A DNA stretch of 64,000 nucleotides from Acanthamoeba sp. SK_2022b (Eukaryota > Discosea > Longamoebia > Acanthamoebidae), in assembly GCA_027943245.1 (NCBI GenBank), contig JANDJZ010000009.1, positions 42,489 through 106,488 of the forward strand. The letters run 5' to 3'. This document shows, one piece after another, positions 9,664 through 17,371 of the stretch; positions within the stretch are counted from its first letter, which is position 1, and each line of letters begins with the position of its first letter. A program made the translations under genes and the position numbers. The notes under the pieces were generated by a model. That model was not told where the DNA came from and ran no database searches. It was given only the letters and a program-made list of their open reading frames with translations.

Positions 9664-9852
9664 TTATTTGGTCAGGATCAATTTCCCGGCTTTGGTCTGC
9701 CGTAGCTGATAGCGCTGGCCCTGATGGGTAATGAACGCGATGCCGTCGGCGCCGAGCAGCTGTGCGCTGTCGTAGCTGGGCGGCGCGTTTGCGCTGTGCT
9801 CGGTCGGGGCCGCGGCGGCGGGGGTAGGCGTGTTGGCAATATCCATCATCAT
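9664..9852 (-). CDS. hemP: Hemin uptake protein HemP (YdiE homologue)
   Basis: A 62-residue HemP/YdiE-family protein, first gene of the hem operon. The conserved C-terminal half SAQLLGADGIAFITHQGQRYQLRQ-TKAGKLILTK is clear, while the N-terminal third is rich in Ala, Thr and Pro. Three consecutive ATG codons (9844-9852) make the exact start uncertain, and an ATG 21 bases upstream is also in frame. Neither has a good ribosome binding site. HemP is needed for, or boosts, receptor expression in some bacteria; its role here is inferred. E. coli ydiE occupies the same place between ydiU and aroH. Confidence 0.9.
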   Translation of the reverse strand: MMMDIANTPTPAAAAPTEHSANAPPSYDSAQLLGADGIAFITHQGQRYQLRQTKAGKLILTK

Positions 9853-9894
9853 TGTGCTTATAAAACAGACCATTAAATGGTAATTAATATCAAA

Positions 9895-9932
9895 CTGTGA
9901 ATCATTATCATGTGAAGGAAAGGTTACATCAA
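9895..9932 (-). promoter_or_regulatory. hemP promoter with overlapping Fur-type site
   Basis: On the minus strand TTGATG (9927-9932), a 17-base spacer and GATAAT (9904-9909) form a good sigma70 promoter. The -10 lies inside a Fur-like sequence (TGATAATGATTCA, about 9895-9913) containing the GATAATGAT half of the consensus. This is the expected architecture for iron repression of heme uptake. Confidence 0.75.
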
Positions 9933-9982
9933 GGAAAATTTTCTTACCGTTGGAACCTTTTTGTCGAACGGACATCCGGCGG

Positions 9983-10004
9983 CGGGCCGAGCGCACTCGG
10001 CCCG
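9983..10004. other. GC-rich hairpin between hemP and btuE
   Basis: Nine-bp perfect stem CGGGCCGAG / CTCGGCCCG with loop CGCA, 13 bases beyond the btuE stop codon. There is no U run on the correct side for either strand, so it is a possible Rho-assisted 3' end for btuE rather than a canonical terminator. Confidence 0.45.
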
Positions 10005-10017
10005 TAAAAAAGGGGCG

Positions 10018-10503
10018 TTATTTCAGCAGGGTTTCGATGCGGTCAAACAGACGTTCAGGCTTGGTGATCGGCGCAAAGCGCGTGACGCGCTGGCCGTCGG
10101 CGGTGAGCAGAAACTTGGTGAAATTCCACTTGATGCGGCGGCTACCCAAAATGCCGGGCGCCAGGCGTTTCAGCTCATTGAACAGCGGGTGCGCGCCGGG
10201 GCCGTTAACGTCTATCTTGCTGAACAGCGGGAAACTGACGCCGTAGTTGAGGCTGCAAAAGTTGGCGATCTCCAGCGGGCTGCCCGGCTCCTGAGAACCA
10301 AACTGGTTGCAGGGGAAGCCGAGCACCACCAAGCCGCGTTCGCGATAGTATTGCCACAAATTTTCCAGCCCGCGGTATTGCGGGGTGAAGCCGCACTTGC
10401 TGGCGGTGTTGACCACCAGGTAAGCGCGCGCCGGGAAATCGCCCAGCGTTTTTTGCTCGCCCTGCAGCGTGACGCAGGGGATGGATAACAGAGAGTGAAT
10501 CAT
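10018..10503 (-). CDS. btuE: Glutathione peroxidase family protein BtuE
   Basis: A 161-residue thiol peroxidase of the glutathione peroxidase family; E. coli BtuE reduces peroxides with thioredoxin or glutathione. The active-site Cys37 lies in NTASKCGFTPQY. The catalytic glutamine is in FPCNQFGSQEPGS, and the Trp-Asn pair is in IKWNFTKFL. I choose the ATG at 10501-10503 because CTGGAG precedes it at the right distance; an in-frame start 33 bases upstream lacks such a site. Despite its name the gene is not required for B12 transport. It stands alone between aroH and hemP. Confidence 0.93.
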   Translation of the reverse strand: MIHSLLSIPCVTLQGEQKTLGDFPARAYLVVNTASKCGFTPQYRGLENLWQYYRERGLVVLGFPCNQFGSQEPGSPLEIANFCSLNYGVSFPLFSKIDVNGPGAHPLFNELKRLAPGILGSRRIKWNFTKFLLTADGQRVTRFAPITKPERLFDRIETLLK

Positions 10504-10579
10504 GCCGGGGCTCCAGGTGCGTTTCGGCGGGTGCAAAGAGGTTGCGATCAGTATAGATGAGCGGGGCGGGAGGGATAAA

Positions 10580-10598
10580 GCCGGGGCGAAGCCCCGGC
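10580..10598 (-). terminator. Probable aroH terminator
   Basis: Eight-bp stem GCCGGGGC / GCCCCGGC with a 3-base loop just after the aroH stop. Only a short T stretch (TTTAT) follows on the minus strand, so it is weaker than the others. Confidence 0.6.
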
Positions 10599-10608
10599 CC
10601 AGGTTGCG

Positions 10609-11655
10609 TCAGAAACGGCTATCGACCGCATCCGCCAGCATCGCCAGCAGCTGTTCGCTGTCGGACCAGCTCAGGCAAGGATCGGTGATCGACTGGCCAT
10701 AGGTCAGCGGCTGGCCGGCGACGATTTTCTGCGTGCCTTCCACCAGGAAGCTTTCCGCCATCACGCCGGTGATGGCGGCGGAGCCGGCGCGGATCTGTTG
10801 GCAGACGTTGTCGGCCACTTCCAGCTGGCGGCGGTGCATCTTCTGGCAGTTGCCGTGGCTGAAGTCGATCACCAGGTGCTCCGGCAGATCGAACTCGCGC
10901 AGGCTGTCGCAGGCGGTAGCGATGTCGCTGGCGTGGTAGTTCGGCGTTTTGCCACCGCGCATGATGATGTGGCCATACGGGTTGCCGCTGGTCTGGTAGA
11001 TGGTCATCTGGCCATGTTTGTCCGGCGACAGGAACATGTGCCCGGCGCGCGCCGCACGAATGGCGTCGATGGCGATGCGGGTGTTGCCGTCGGTGCCGTT
11101 TTTGAAGCCGACCGGGCAGGAGAGCGCCGAGGCCATTTCACGGTGGATCTGGCTTTCGGTGGTGCGTGCGCCGATGGCACCCCAGCTGATGAGATCGGCG
11201 ATGTATTGGCCGACCACCATGTCCAGGAATTCGGTGGCGGTCGGCAGGCCGAGCTGGTTCACTTCCAGCAGCAGGCGGCGCGCCATTTCGATGCCGCGGT
11301 TGACCTGGAAGGTGCCGTCCAGCGCCGGATCGGAGATCAGGCCTTTCCAGCCGACGACGGTGCGCGGTTTTTCGAAGTAGGTGCGCATCACGATTTCCAG
11401 ACGATCCTGGTAGCGTTCGCGCAGGGCGTTCAGCCGGCCGGCGTAATCGACGGCGGCGTCGAGATCGTGGATGGAGCAGGGGCCGATCACCACCAACAGG
11501 CGGCGGTCTTCACCGGTGAGGATTTTTTCAATGCGTTTTCGTGACGCTGTCACGTTATCGGCGACGGCCGCCGAGATCGGCAGCTTGTCTGCCAACGCTT
11601 GCGGCGTGACGAGGCTGTCGATGCGCGCGGTCCGCAGTTCATCTGTTTTGTACAT
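10609..11655 (-). CDS. aroH: DAHP synthase, Trp-sensitive type
   Basis: Condenses phosphoenolpyruvate and erythrose-4-phosphate to 3-deoxy-D-arabino-heptulosonate-7-phosphate, the first step of aromatic amino acid synthesis. It is a 348-residue class I enzyme. VIGPCSIHD, TEFLDM, GARTTESQIHREMASALSCPVGFKNGTDG and DFSHGNCQK are present. The N-terminus (DELRTARIDSLVTP) and overall sequence fit AroH better than AroF or AroG. The position beside ppsR-ppsA, which supply PEP, is the E. coli aroH position. The ATG at 11653-11655 has an AGGGAA site. I could not find a convincing TrpR operator. Confidence 0.94.
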   Translation of the reverse strand: MYKTDELRTARIDSLVTPQALADKLPISAAVADNVTASRKRIEKILTGEDRRLLVVIGPCSIHDLDAAVDYAGRLNALRERYQDRLEIVMRTYFEKPRTVVGWKGLISDPALDGTFQVNRGIEMARRLLLEVNQLGLPTATEFLDMVVGQYIADLISWGAIGARTTESQIHREMASALSCPVGFKNGTDGNTRIAIDAIRAARAGHMFLSPDKHGQMTIYQTSGNPYGHIIMRGGKTPNYHASDIATACDSLREFDLPEHLVIDFSHGNCQKMHRRQLEVADNVCQQIRAGSAAITGVMAESFLVEGTQKIVAGQPLTYGQSITDPCLSWSDSEQLLAMLADAVDSRF

Positions 11656-11852
11656 GTTGTTCCCTGGAAACTGTTCTTCTCTGCGGCAGGAGTGCCGGGA
11701 AGTGATGGCGATCACAATAACGCAAAAAGCGCTGAATTCAACCGTAGAGATTGCGTTCTGTTGATCAAAGCCGCGAAAAAAAGCACAAAAAAATCAGCTG
11801 CTGCTGAAATAAACGGCAGGCGGCGGGGCGCGACGGCCCCGCGAGGAAAAGA

Positions 11853-12674
11853 TCAGAACATGCGGCGGCTCATGCCGAGGATATCGAGGATTTTGGTGGA
11901 GATCTCTTCGACCGAATAGTTGGTGGTATTGAGATAGCGGATCTGGTTTTTGCGGAACAGCGCCTCGACCTCGGCGATCTCCATGCGGCACTGGCGCAAT
12001 GAGGCGTAGCGGCTGTTTTCGCGCCTCTCTTCGCGGATCGCCGCCAGGCGCTCCGGATCGATGGTCAGGCCGAATAATTTATGCTGAAACGGTTTCAGCG
12101 AAGCCGGCAGGTGCAAATTGTCCATATCGTCGGCGATAAACGGATAGTTGGCGGCGCGGATGCCGAACTGCATCGCCAGATAGAGGCTGGTGGGGGTTTT
12201 GCCGCAGCGCGACACGCCGAGCAGGATCACCTGCGCCTGATCGAGGTTGCGCAGCGAAATGCCGTCATCGTGCGCCAGGGTATAGTCGATGGCGGCGATG
12301 CGCGCATCATACTTGCCGAGGTTGCTGGCGGTCAGGCCGTGGGTGCGGTTCGGCACCGGCGTCGGTTCTACGTCCAGCTCGCCCTGCAGCGGGCCGACCA
12401 GCGCCTGCACGATATCCTGGCAAAAGCCCTGGCTCTGGACGATCACATCGCGCACTTCCGGCGAGATGATGGAATAAAAAACCAGCGGCCGCACGCCGGT
12501 TTCATTATAGATATCATCGATTTGTTGGCGAACTGCGCGTGCGCGGGCCTCGGTTTCGACAAACGGCAAGGTGTACGTGGTCGCTGTGACCGGGAACTGC
12601 GACAGCACCGCGTGCCCCAGCACTTCGGCGGTGATCGCCGTACCATCCGAAATATAAAAAACGCTTCTTTCCAC
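11853..12674 (-). CDS. ppsR: PEP synthase regulatory protein (kinase/pyrophosphorylase)
   Basis: A 273-residue bifunctional DUF299 enzyme. It inactivates PEP synthase by ADP-dependent phosphorylation of an active-site threonine and reactivates it by phosphate-dependent removal. The P-loop-like [14 protein letters not shown] is clear, as are [18 protein letters not shown] at the N-terminus and [15 protein letters not shown] near the end. I place the start at GTG 12672-12674, preceded by AAGGAG at about 7 bases, which matches the E. coli N-terminus; the frame runs on to 12728 without such a site. It is divergent from its target ppsA. Confidence 0.94.
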   Translation of the reverse strand: MERSVFYISDGTAITAEVLGHAVLSQFPVTATTYTLPFVETEARARAVRQQIDDIYNETGVRPLVFYSIISPEVRDVIVQSQGFCQDIVQALVGPLQGELDVEPTPVPNRTHGLTASNLGKYDARIAAIDYTLAHDDGISLRNLDQAQVILLGVSRCGKTPTSLYLAMQFGIRAANYPFIADDMDNLHLPASLKPFQHKLFGLTIDPERLAAIREERRENSRYASLRQCRMEIAEVEALFRKNQIRYLNTTNYSVEEISTKILDILGMSRRMF

Positions 12675-12977
12675 CCGAGGCTCCTTACCTGAGAACGGTA
12701 TTCCTGCTGTCATCACTGCCAATATCATGAGCCGCAGACGATTCGCCGGTAAAGGGGCGAGGGAAAAAATTGTGACGGCGGGGCGGTAAACCGCCTTGCG
12801 GCGGCGCGTGAAGAAAAGTGCATTTTGACGACGGTAAAAATCGTGGCGCAGCGACGCTTTTCGATCCGAAACGCAAATTTGCCGCTATTTTCACCAAAAA
12901 CGGTAGCGTTTGCGTGGTCATTAAAACAGAAGTTTAAAAAGAACGTAATTTGTTGAGAACTAAGCTTTTCGTGCGAT

Positions 12978-12992
12978 TGGGAACGGTTCCCA
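12978..12992. promoter_or_regulatory. Perfect 15-bp palindrome, possible operator
   Basis: TGGGAAC-G-GTTCCCA, a perfect dyad in the ppsR-ppsA divergent region. It resembles LacI-family operator geometry but lacks the TGAA core of a Cra site. The regulator is unknown. Confidence 0.5.
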
Positions 12993-13043
12993 GGCAAATC
13001 AGCCGGTTAGGACATTCTCTTAAAAACCACTTTCTTCAGTGGG

Positions 13044-13089
13044 TTGATCGATTCACCTTTCCATTTTCCCCAGATCAGTGTGCTAGTCT
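13044..13089 (+). promoter_or_regulatory. Cra (FruR) site and ppsA promoter
   Basis: The complement of 13044-13057 reads GGTGAATCGATCAA, a full match to the Cra consensus RSTGAAWCSNTHHW. A likely -10 (TAGTCT, with an upstream TG at 13081-13082) lies at 13084-13089, putting the Cra site near -45. This is the place from which Cra activates ppsA in E. coli. Confidence 0.75.
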
Positions 13090-13172
13090 GATTCGGCTCC
13101 GTGTTAGCGGCGCCGTAAAGCAAGCGAATTAAATCCGTCTTTACCCTACTGATAGCAATAAGGATTGTCTCG

Positions 13173-15551
13173 ATGTCCAACAATGGCCCAGACTTGCGTA
13201 ATGTGCTTTGGTACAACCAGCTTGGCATGCACGACGTTGACCGTGTCGGCGGCAAAAACGCCTCCCTCGGTGAAATGATCACCAATCTTTCCGATTTGGG
13301 CGTGGCCGTGCCAAACGGTTTTGCCACCACCGCACAGGCGTTTAACGATTTCCTCGAACAAAGCGGTGTTAACCAGCGCATCTATCAGCTACTGGATCAG
13401 ACCGACGTTGACGACGTTGCACAACTGGCCAAGGCCGGCGCCCAGATCCGCCAATGGGTGATCGACACGCCGTTCCACGCCGAGTTCGAACGTGAAATTC
13501 ATCAGGCTTACCAACAGCTCGCCGATGGCGAACCGGAAGCCTCTTTTGCGGTGCGCTCCTCCGCCACGGCGGAAGACATGCCGGACGCGTCCTTTGCCGG
13601 CCAGCAGGAAACCTTCCTCAACGTGCAGGGCATCGACGCCGTGATGGTGGCGATCAAGCACGTGTTCGCGTCGCTGTTCAACGACCGCGCCATCTCGTAT
13701 CGCGTGCATCAGGGCTATGACCACCGCGGCGTGGCGCTGTCGGCGGGCGTACAGCGCATGGTGCGCTCCGATCTGGCCTCCTCGGGCGTGATGTTCACCA
13801 TCGACACTGAGTCCGGCTTTGATCAGGTGGTATTCATCACCTCCGCCTTCGGCCTGGGCGAAATGGTGGTGCAGGGCGCGGTGAACCCGGATGAGTTCTA
13901 CGTGCACAAACCGACGCTGCAAAACGGCAAGCCGGCGATCGTGCGCCGCAACCTGGGCTCGAAAAAGATCCGCATGGTGTACGCACCGTCGCAGGATCAC
14001 GGCAAGCAGGTGCGCATCGAAGACGTGCCGGAAGCGCAGCGCAGCCGTTTCTCGCTGACGGATGAAGAAGTGCAGGCGCTGGCGCAGCAGGCGATCCTGA
14101 TCGAAAAACATTACGGTCGCCCGATGGATATCGAGTGGGCGAAAGACGGCCATACCGGCAAGCTGCTGATCGTGCAGGCACGCCCGGAGACCGTACGCTC
14201 CAACGAGCAGACCATGGAGCGCTACCAGCTGAACGGCTCCAGCCCGGTGCTGGTGGAAGGCCGCGCCATCGGCCACCGCATCGGCGCCGGCCCGGTGAAA
14301 GTGATCCACGACATCAGCGAAATGGATCGCATCCAGCCGGGCGACGTGTTGGTCACCGACATGACCGACCCGGATTGGGAACCGATCATGAAGAAAGCCG
14401 CCGCGATCGTCACCAACCGCGGCGGGCGCACCTGCCACGCGGCGATCATCGCCCGTGAGCTGGGCATTCCGGCGGTGGTGGGCTGTGGCCACGCCACCGA
14501 CGTGCTGAAAGACGGCCAGAAAGTCACCGTCTCCTGCGCAGAAGGCGACACCGGTTTCGTTTACAGCGATATGCTGGACTTCAGCGTGCAGAGCTCCGAA
14601 GTGACCGAGCTGCCGGATCTGCCGCTGAAGATCATGATGAACGTCGGCAACCCGGATCGCGCCTTCGACTTCGCGCGTTTGCCGAATGAAGGCGTGGGCC
14701 TGGCGCGGCTGGAATTTATCATCAACCGCATGATCGGCGTGCACCCGCGCGCGCTGCTGGAGTTTGACCAGCAGACGCCGGCGCTGCAAAACGAAATTCG
14801 CGCGCTGATGCAGGGTTACGATCATCCGGTCGAGTTCTACGTCGGCCGTCTGACCGAGGGCATCGCGACGCTGGGCGCCGCGTTCTGGCCGAAGCGCGTG
14901 ATCGTGCGTCTGTCCGACTTCAAATCCAACGAGTACGCCAACCTGGTGGGCGGCGACAAGTATGAACCGCACGAAGAGAACCCGATGCTGGGCTTCCGTG
15001 GTGCCGGCCGTTACGTGGCCGACAGCTTCCGCGATTGCTTCGCGCTGGAGTGCGAGGCGGTGAAACGCGTGCGTAACGAAATGGGGCTGACCAACGTCGA
15101 AATCATGGTGCCGTTCGTGCGCACCGTGGCGCAGGCGGAAGCGGTGGTGGCCGAGCTGGCGCGTCAGGGGCTGAAGCGCGGCGAGAACGGGCTGAAAGTG
15201 ATCATGATGTGCGAGATCCCGTCCAATGCGCTGTTGGCGGATCAGTTCCTCGAGCACTTCGACGGCTTCTCCATCGGTTCCAACGACATGACCCAGCTGG
15301 CGCTGGGGCTGGATCGCGACTCAGGCGTGGTGTCGGAGCTGTTCGACGAACGCAACGAGGCGGTGAAAGCGCTGCTGTCGATGGCGATTCAGGCGGCCAA
15401 GCGCCACGGCAAATACGTCGGCATCTGCGGCCAAGGCCCGTCCGACCACGAAGACTTCGCCGAGTGGCTGATGGAGCAGGGCATCGACAGCCTGTCGCTC
15501 AATCCGGACACCGTGGTGCAGACCTGGATCAATTTGTCGAAAAAGAAATAA
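13173..15551 (+). CDS. ppsA: Phosphoenolpyruvate synthase
   Basis: Converts pyruvate, ATP and water to PEP, AMP and phosphate, allowing growth on three-carbon acids. It has 792 residues, the normal length. An N-terminal ATP-grasp domain is followed by the swivelling phosphohistidine domain with catalytic His about 422 in [23 protein letters not shown]. The threonine of that motif is the PpsR target. The C-terminal PEP/pyruvate barrel has FGSNDMTQ-type and GICGQGPSD motifs (here [19 protein letters not shown]). AAGGA precedes the ATG. It is divergent from ppsR and followed by a terminator. Confidence 0.97.
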   Translation: MSNNGPDLRNVLWYNQLGMHDVDRVGGKNASLGEMITNLSDLGVAVPNGFATTAQAFNDFLEQSGVNQRIYQLLDQTDVDDVAQLAKAGAQIRQWVIDTPFHAEFEREIHQAYQQLADGEPEASFAVRSSATAEDMPDASFAGQQETFLNVQGIDAVMVAIKHVFASLFNDRAISYRVHQGYDHRGVALSAGVQRMVRSDLASSGVMFTIDTESGFDQVVFITSAFGLGEMVVQGAVNPDEFYVHKPTLQNGKPAIVRRNLGSKKIRMVYAPSQDHGKQVRIEDVPEAQRSRFSLTDEEVQALAQQAILIEKHYGRPMDIEWAKDGHTGKLLIVQARPETVRSNEQTMERYQLNGSSPVLVEGRAIGHRIGAGPVKVIHDISEMDRIQPGDVLVTDMTDPDWEPIMKKAAAIVTNRGGRTCHAAIIARELGIPAVVGCGHATDVLKDGQKVTVSCAEGDTGFVYSDMLDFSVQSSEVTELPDLPLKIMMNVGNPDRAFDFARLPNEGVGLARLEFIINRMIGVHPRALLEFDQQTPALQNEIRALMQGYDHPVEFYVGRLTEGIATLGAAFWPKRVIVRLSDFKSNEYANLVGGDKYEPHEENPMLGFRGAGRYVADSFRDCFALECEAVKRVRNEMGLTNVEIMVPFVRTVAQAEAVVAELARQGLKRGENGLKVIMMCEIPSNALLADQFLEHFDGFSIGSNDMTQLALGLDRDSGVVSELFDERNEAVKALLSMAIQAAKRHGKYVGICGQGPSDHEDFAEWLMEQGIDSLSLNPDTVVQTWINLSKKK

Positions 15552-15580
15552 TGTTTCGGCATCGCTAAGGCATTAACGCC

Positions 15581-15608
15581 AGGCCGCAGTTTACGCTGCG
15601 GCCTTTTT
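15581..15608 (+). terminator. ppsA terminator
   Basis: Nine-bp stem AGGCCGCAG / CTGCGGCCT, loop TTTACG, followed by TTTT. Confidence 0.9.
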
Positions 15609-15662
15609 ATTTCTGAATGTAAATAACGGCGCGCAAAATAATCAATTTGGCGAAAAAAGAAT

Positions 15663-15770
15663 AAAAAAAAGCCCACCGTAGGAGATGGGCAAAGACTACA
15701 CACAGCAATTCACATGTATGGCATTACATAGTTCAGAAAGGTTGCTTTAAAATCAGTGATTTGAAGCAAT
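15663..15770 (-). ncRNA. rprA: Small regulatory RNA RprA
   Basis: In Enterobacteria RprA is an Hfq-dependent RNA that opens the rpoS leader and represses csgD and other mRNAs. The minus strand contains the conserved core GAATTGCTGTGTGTAGTCTT followed by TGCCCATCTCC, then the terminator hairpin GCCCA / TGGGC and eight U. It is adjacent to ydiK, as in E. coli. The 5' stem-loop (15742-15769: TTGCTT / AAGCAA with an AT-rich stem) has a different sequence from the E. coli one but the same form. A TATTAT -10 at 15779-15784 puts the start near 15770, giving about 108 nt. Confidence 0.92.
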
Positions 15771-15778
15771 AGATGGCC

Positions 15779-15824
15779 ATAATACTAGATTTTTGAACGC
15801 GACTAGTCATTAAGAATCATCCTA
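15779..15824 (-). promoter_or_regulatory. rprA promoter with RcsB box
   Basis: TAAGAATCATCCTA (15811-15824, plus-strand reading) matches the RcsAB consensus TAAGAATATTCCTA at 12 of 14 positions. It ends about 40 bases before the predicted RprA start. The -10 is TATTAT and there is no good -35, as expected for an activator-dependent promoter. Confidence 0.8.
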
Positions 15825-16025
15825 ATCGATAGCGGCATCACATTTTATTTGCGGGCGTTATCTCTTTTTGCCGCTTGCAATAAACAGGGATTTACATTGC
15901 ATCTTTCATTCGCCGAGCCCCAATCAATATAGGGCGGCATTATATTTGGCGTAGATATTACTCGAATGAGGTAGGAACAATGACGGGGCGAAATATTCCG
16001 CCCGACGATGCGGGCGGAAGGGGAA

Positions 16026-17126
16026 TTAGCGTTTTTCCAGATCTTCGATGACTTGCTCCGGCGCGGTGGTCGGCTCCGGCGCTTCATTCATCCAGGCGGT
16101 CAGCAGGCGATAAGATACCGCCAACACCACCGGGCCGATGAACAGGCCAATCATGCCGAAGGCCAGCAAACCGCCGATAACGCCGGACAGGATCAGCAGC
16201 AGCGGCAGATCGGCGCCCATGCGGATCAGCACCGGGCGCAGCACGTTATCCAGCGTGGCTACCACGCAGCTCCAGACCAGCAGCACGGTGCCCCAGGTGG
16301 TATCGCCATGCCAGTACAGCCAGATGATGGCCGGCACCAGCACCAACAGCGGCCCCAATTGCGCCACGCAGCAGATAAAGATCAGCATCGTCAACAGGGT
16401 GGCGGCCGGAATGCCGCTCACCGCCAGACCGATACCGCCCAGCACCGACTGTACCAGCGCCGTCACCACCACGCCCAGCGCGACAGCGCGGATCGCCTGG
16501 CCGCCTAACAGCACCGCCGCATCGCCGCGCGCAGAACCGAGGCGCACCGCAAAGTGGCGGATACCCAGTGCCACCTGCTCGCCGCGCGCATACAGCAATG
16601 CGCTGAACAGCAACATCAGCGCACAGTGCAGCAGCAGACGGCCAATATGCGCCGCCTGCGCCACGAACCAGGTGGCGGTCTGGCCGAAGTACGGCTGCAC
16701 CTTCGCCAGCAGCGCGGCGCCGCCGGCGTTAACCAGCGTGTGGTAGCTGGTGTAGAGCCTGTCGCCGATCATCGGCACGGACTGCAGCCAGGCGAGGTCG
16801 GGAATGTGCAGCTTGCCCGGTGAACTGGCCCAGGCGATCAGCGGCGCGCTGTTATCCACCACGCTGCTGATCAGCAGGGATATTGGCAGAATGAACAGCA
16901 GGATCAGCAGCAGGGTCATGACCAACACCGCCAGCGAACGGCGGCCCCACAGCAGTTTTTGCAGTTTGAGCAGCAGCGGCCAGGTGGCGATCACCACCAT
17001 GCCCGCCCAGGCGAAGCCGAGAATAAACGGTTGGATCACCCAAAAACAGGCGACGATCATGATGGCGATAAACAGCACGCCGAAAATAATTCGCGGTAAG
17101 TCGTAACGCGATTGCGGGAGTGGCAT
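16026..17126 (-). CDS. ydiK: AI-2E family inner-membrane transporter YdiK
   Basis: A 366-residue PF01594 (AI-2 exporter/PerM-like) membrane protein with about eight hydrophobic segments. It has the N-terminal pattern FGVLFIAIMIVACFWVIQPF and the C-terminal conserved stretch GVIGGLLAFGMIGLFIGPVVLAV. Its substrate is unknown. It shows the E. coli neighbourhood (rprA beside it, ydiJ divergent). Its tail is rich in Glu and Pro. Confidence 0.9.
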   Translation of the reverse strand: MPLPQSRYDLPRIIFGVLFIAIMIVACFWVIQPFILGFAWAGMVVIATWPLLLKLQKLLWGRRSLAVLVMTLLLILLFILPISLLISSVVDNSAPLIAWASSPGKLHIPDLAWLQSVPMIGDRLYTSYHTLVNAGGAALLAKVQPYFGQTATWFVAQAAHIGRLLLHCALMLLFSALLYARGEQVALGIRHFAVRLGSARGDAAVLLGGQAIRAVALGVVVTALVQSVLGGIGLAVSGIPAATLLTMLIFICCVAQLGPLLVLVPAIIWLYWHGDTTWGTVLLVWSCVVATLDNVLRPVLIRMGADLPLLLILSGVIGGLLAFGMIGLFIGPVVLAVSYRLLTAWMNEAPEPTTAPEQVIEDLEKR

Positions 17127-17254
17127 CAGTGGCTTCTCATCCTGGTCAATTAAATCCCTGGCACCGGGGAATCGGGGTGCCTGTCGGTCGGTTTCTCACC
17201 GCCGGGCGGCCGCCTGTGGCGGCGCTCGCAGGGCGGTAATAATGTGAATGCCTT

Positions 17255-17292
17255 CACTAAACGAGTATGTTAGTTTTTAGTGTCACTAAAAA
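17255..17292. promoter_or_regulatory. Perfect 19-bp dyad in the ydiK-ydiJ divergent region
   Basis: TTTTTAGTG-T-CACTAAAAA at 17274-17292 is a perfect inverted repeat. A third copy of the half-site, CACTAAA, lies at 17255. The 245-base gap holds both start regions, so this is a plausible operator 80 bases upstream of ydiJ. I do not recognise the regulator. Confidence 0.55.
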
Positions 17293-17371
17293 ATAGGGTG
17301 GGTCTGAATTAAAGGCCCGATTCAGCGTACATCAGCGCATAAAAAATAGACGGACAGGGTCAAAAAAGCGA

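Noticed and set aside
11656..11852. TrpR operator for aroH
   Set aside because: No sequence close to the symmetrical CTAGTTAACTAG-type operator is visible, so I did not annotate one.
12978..12992. Assignment of the TGGGAAC-G-GTTCCCA palindrome to Cra
   Set aside because: It lacks the TGAA core; the true Cra match in this gap is at 13044-13057.
13389..15257. 622-codon minus-strand frame opposite ppsA
   Set aside because: Antisense of a well-identified gene; His/Arg-rich, without start signals or recognisable domains.
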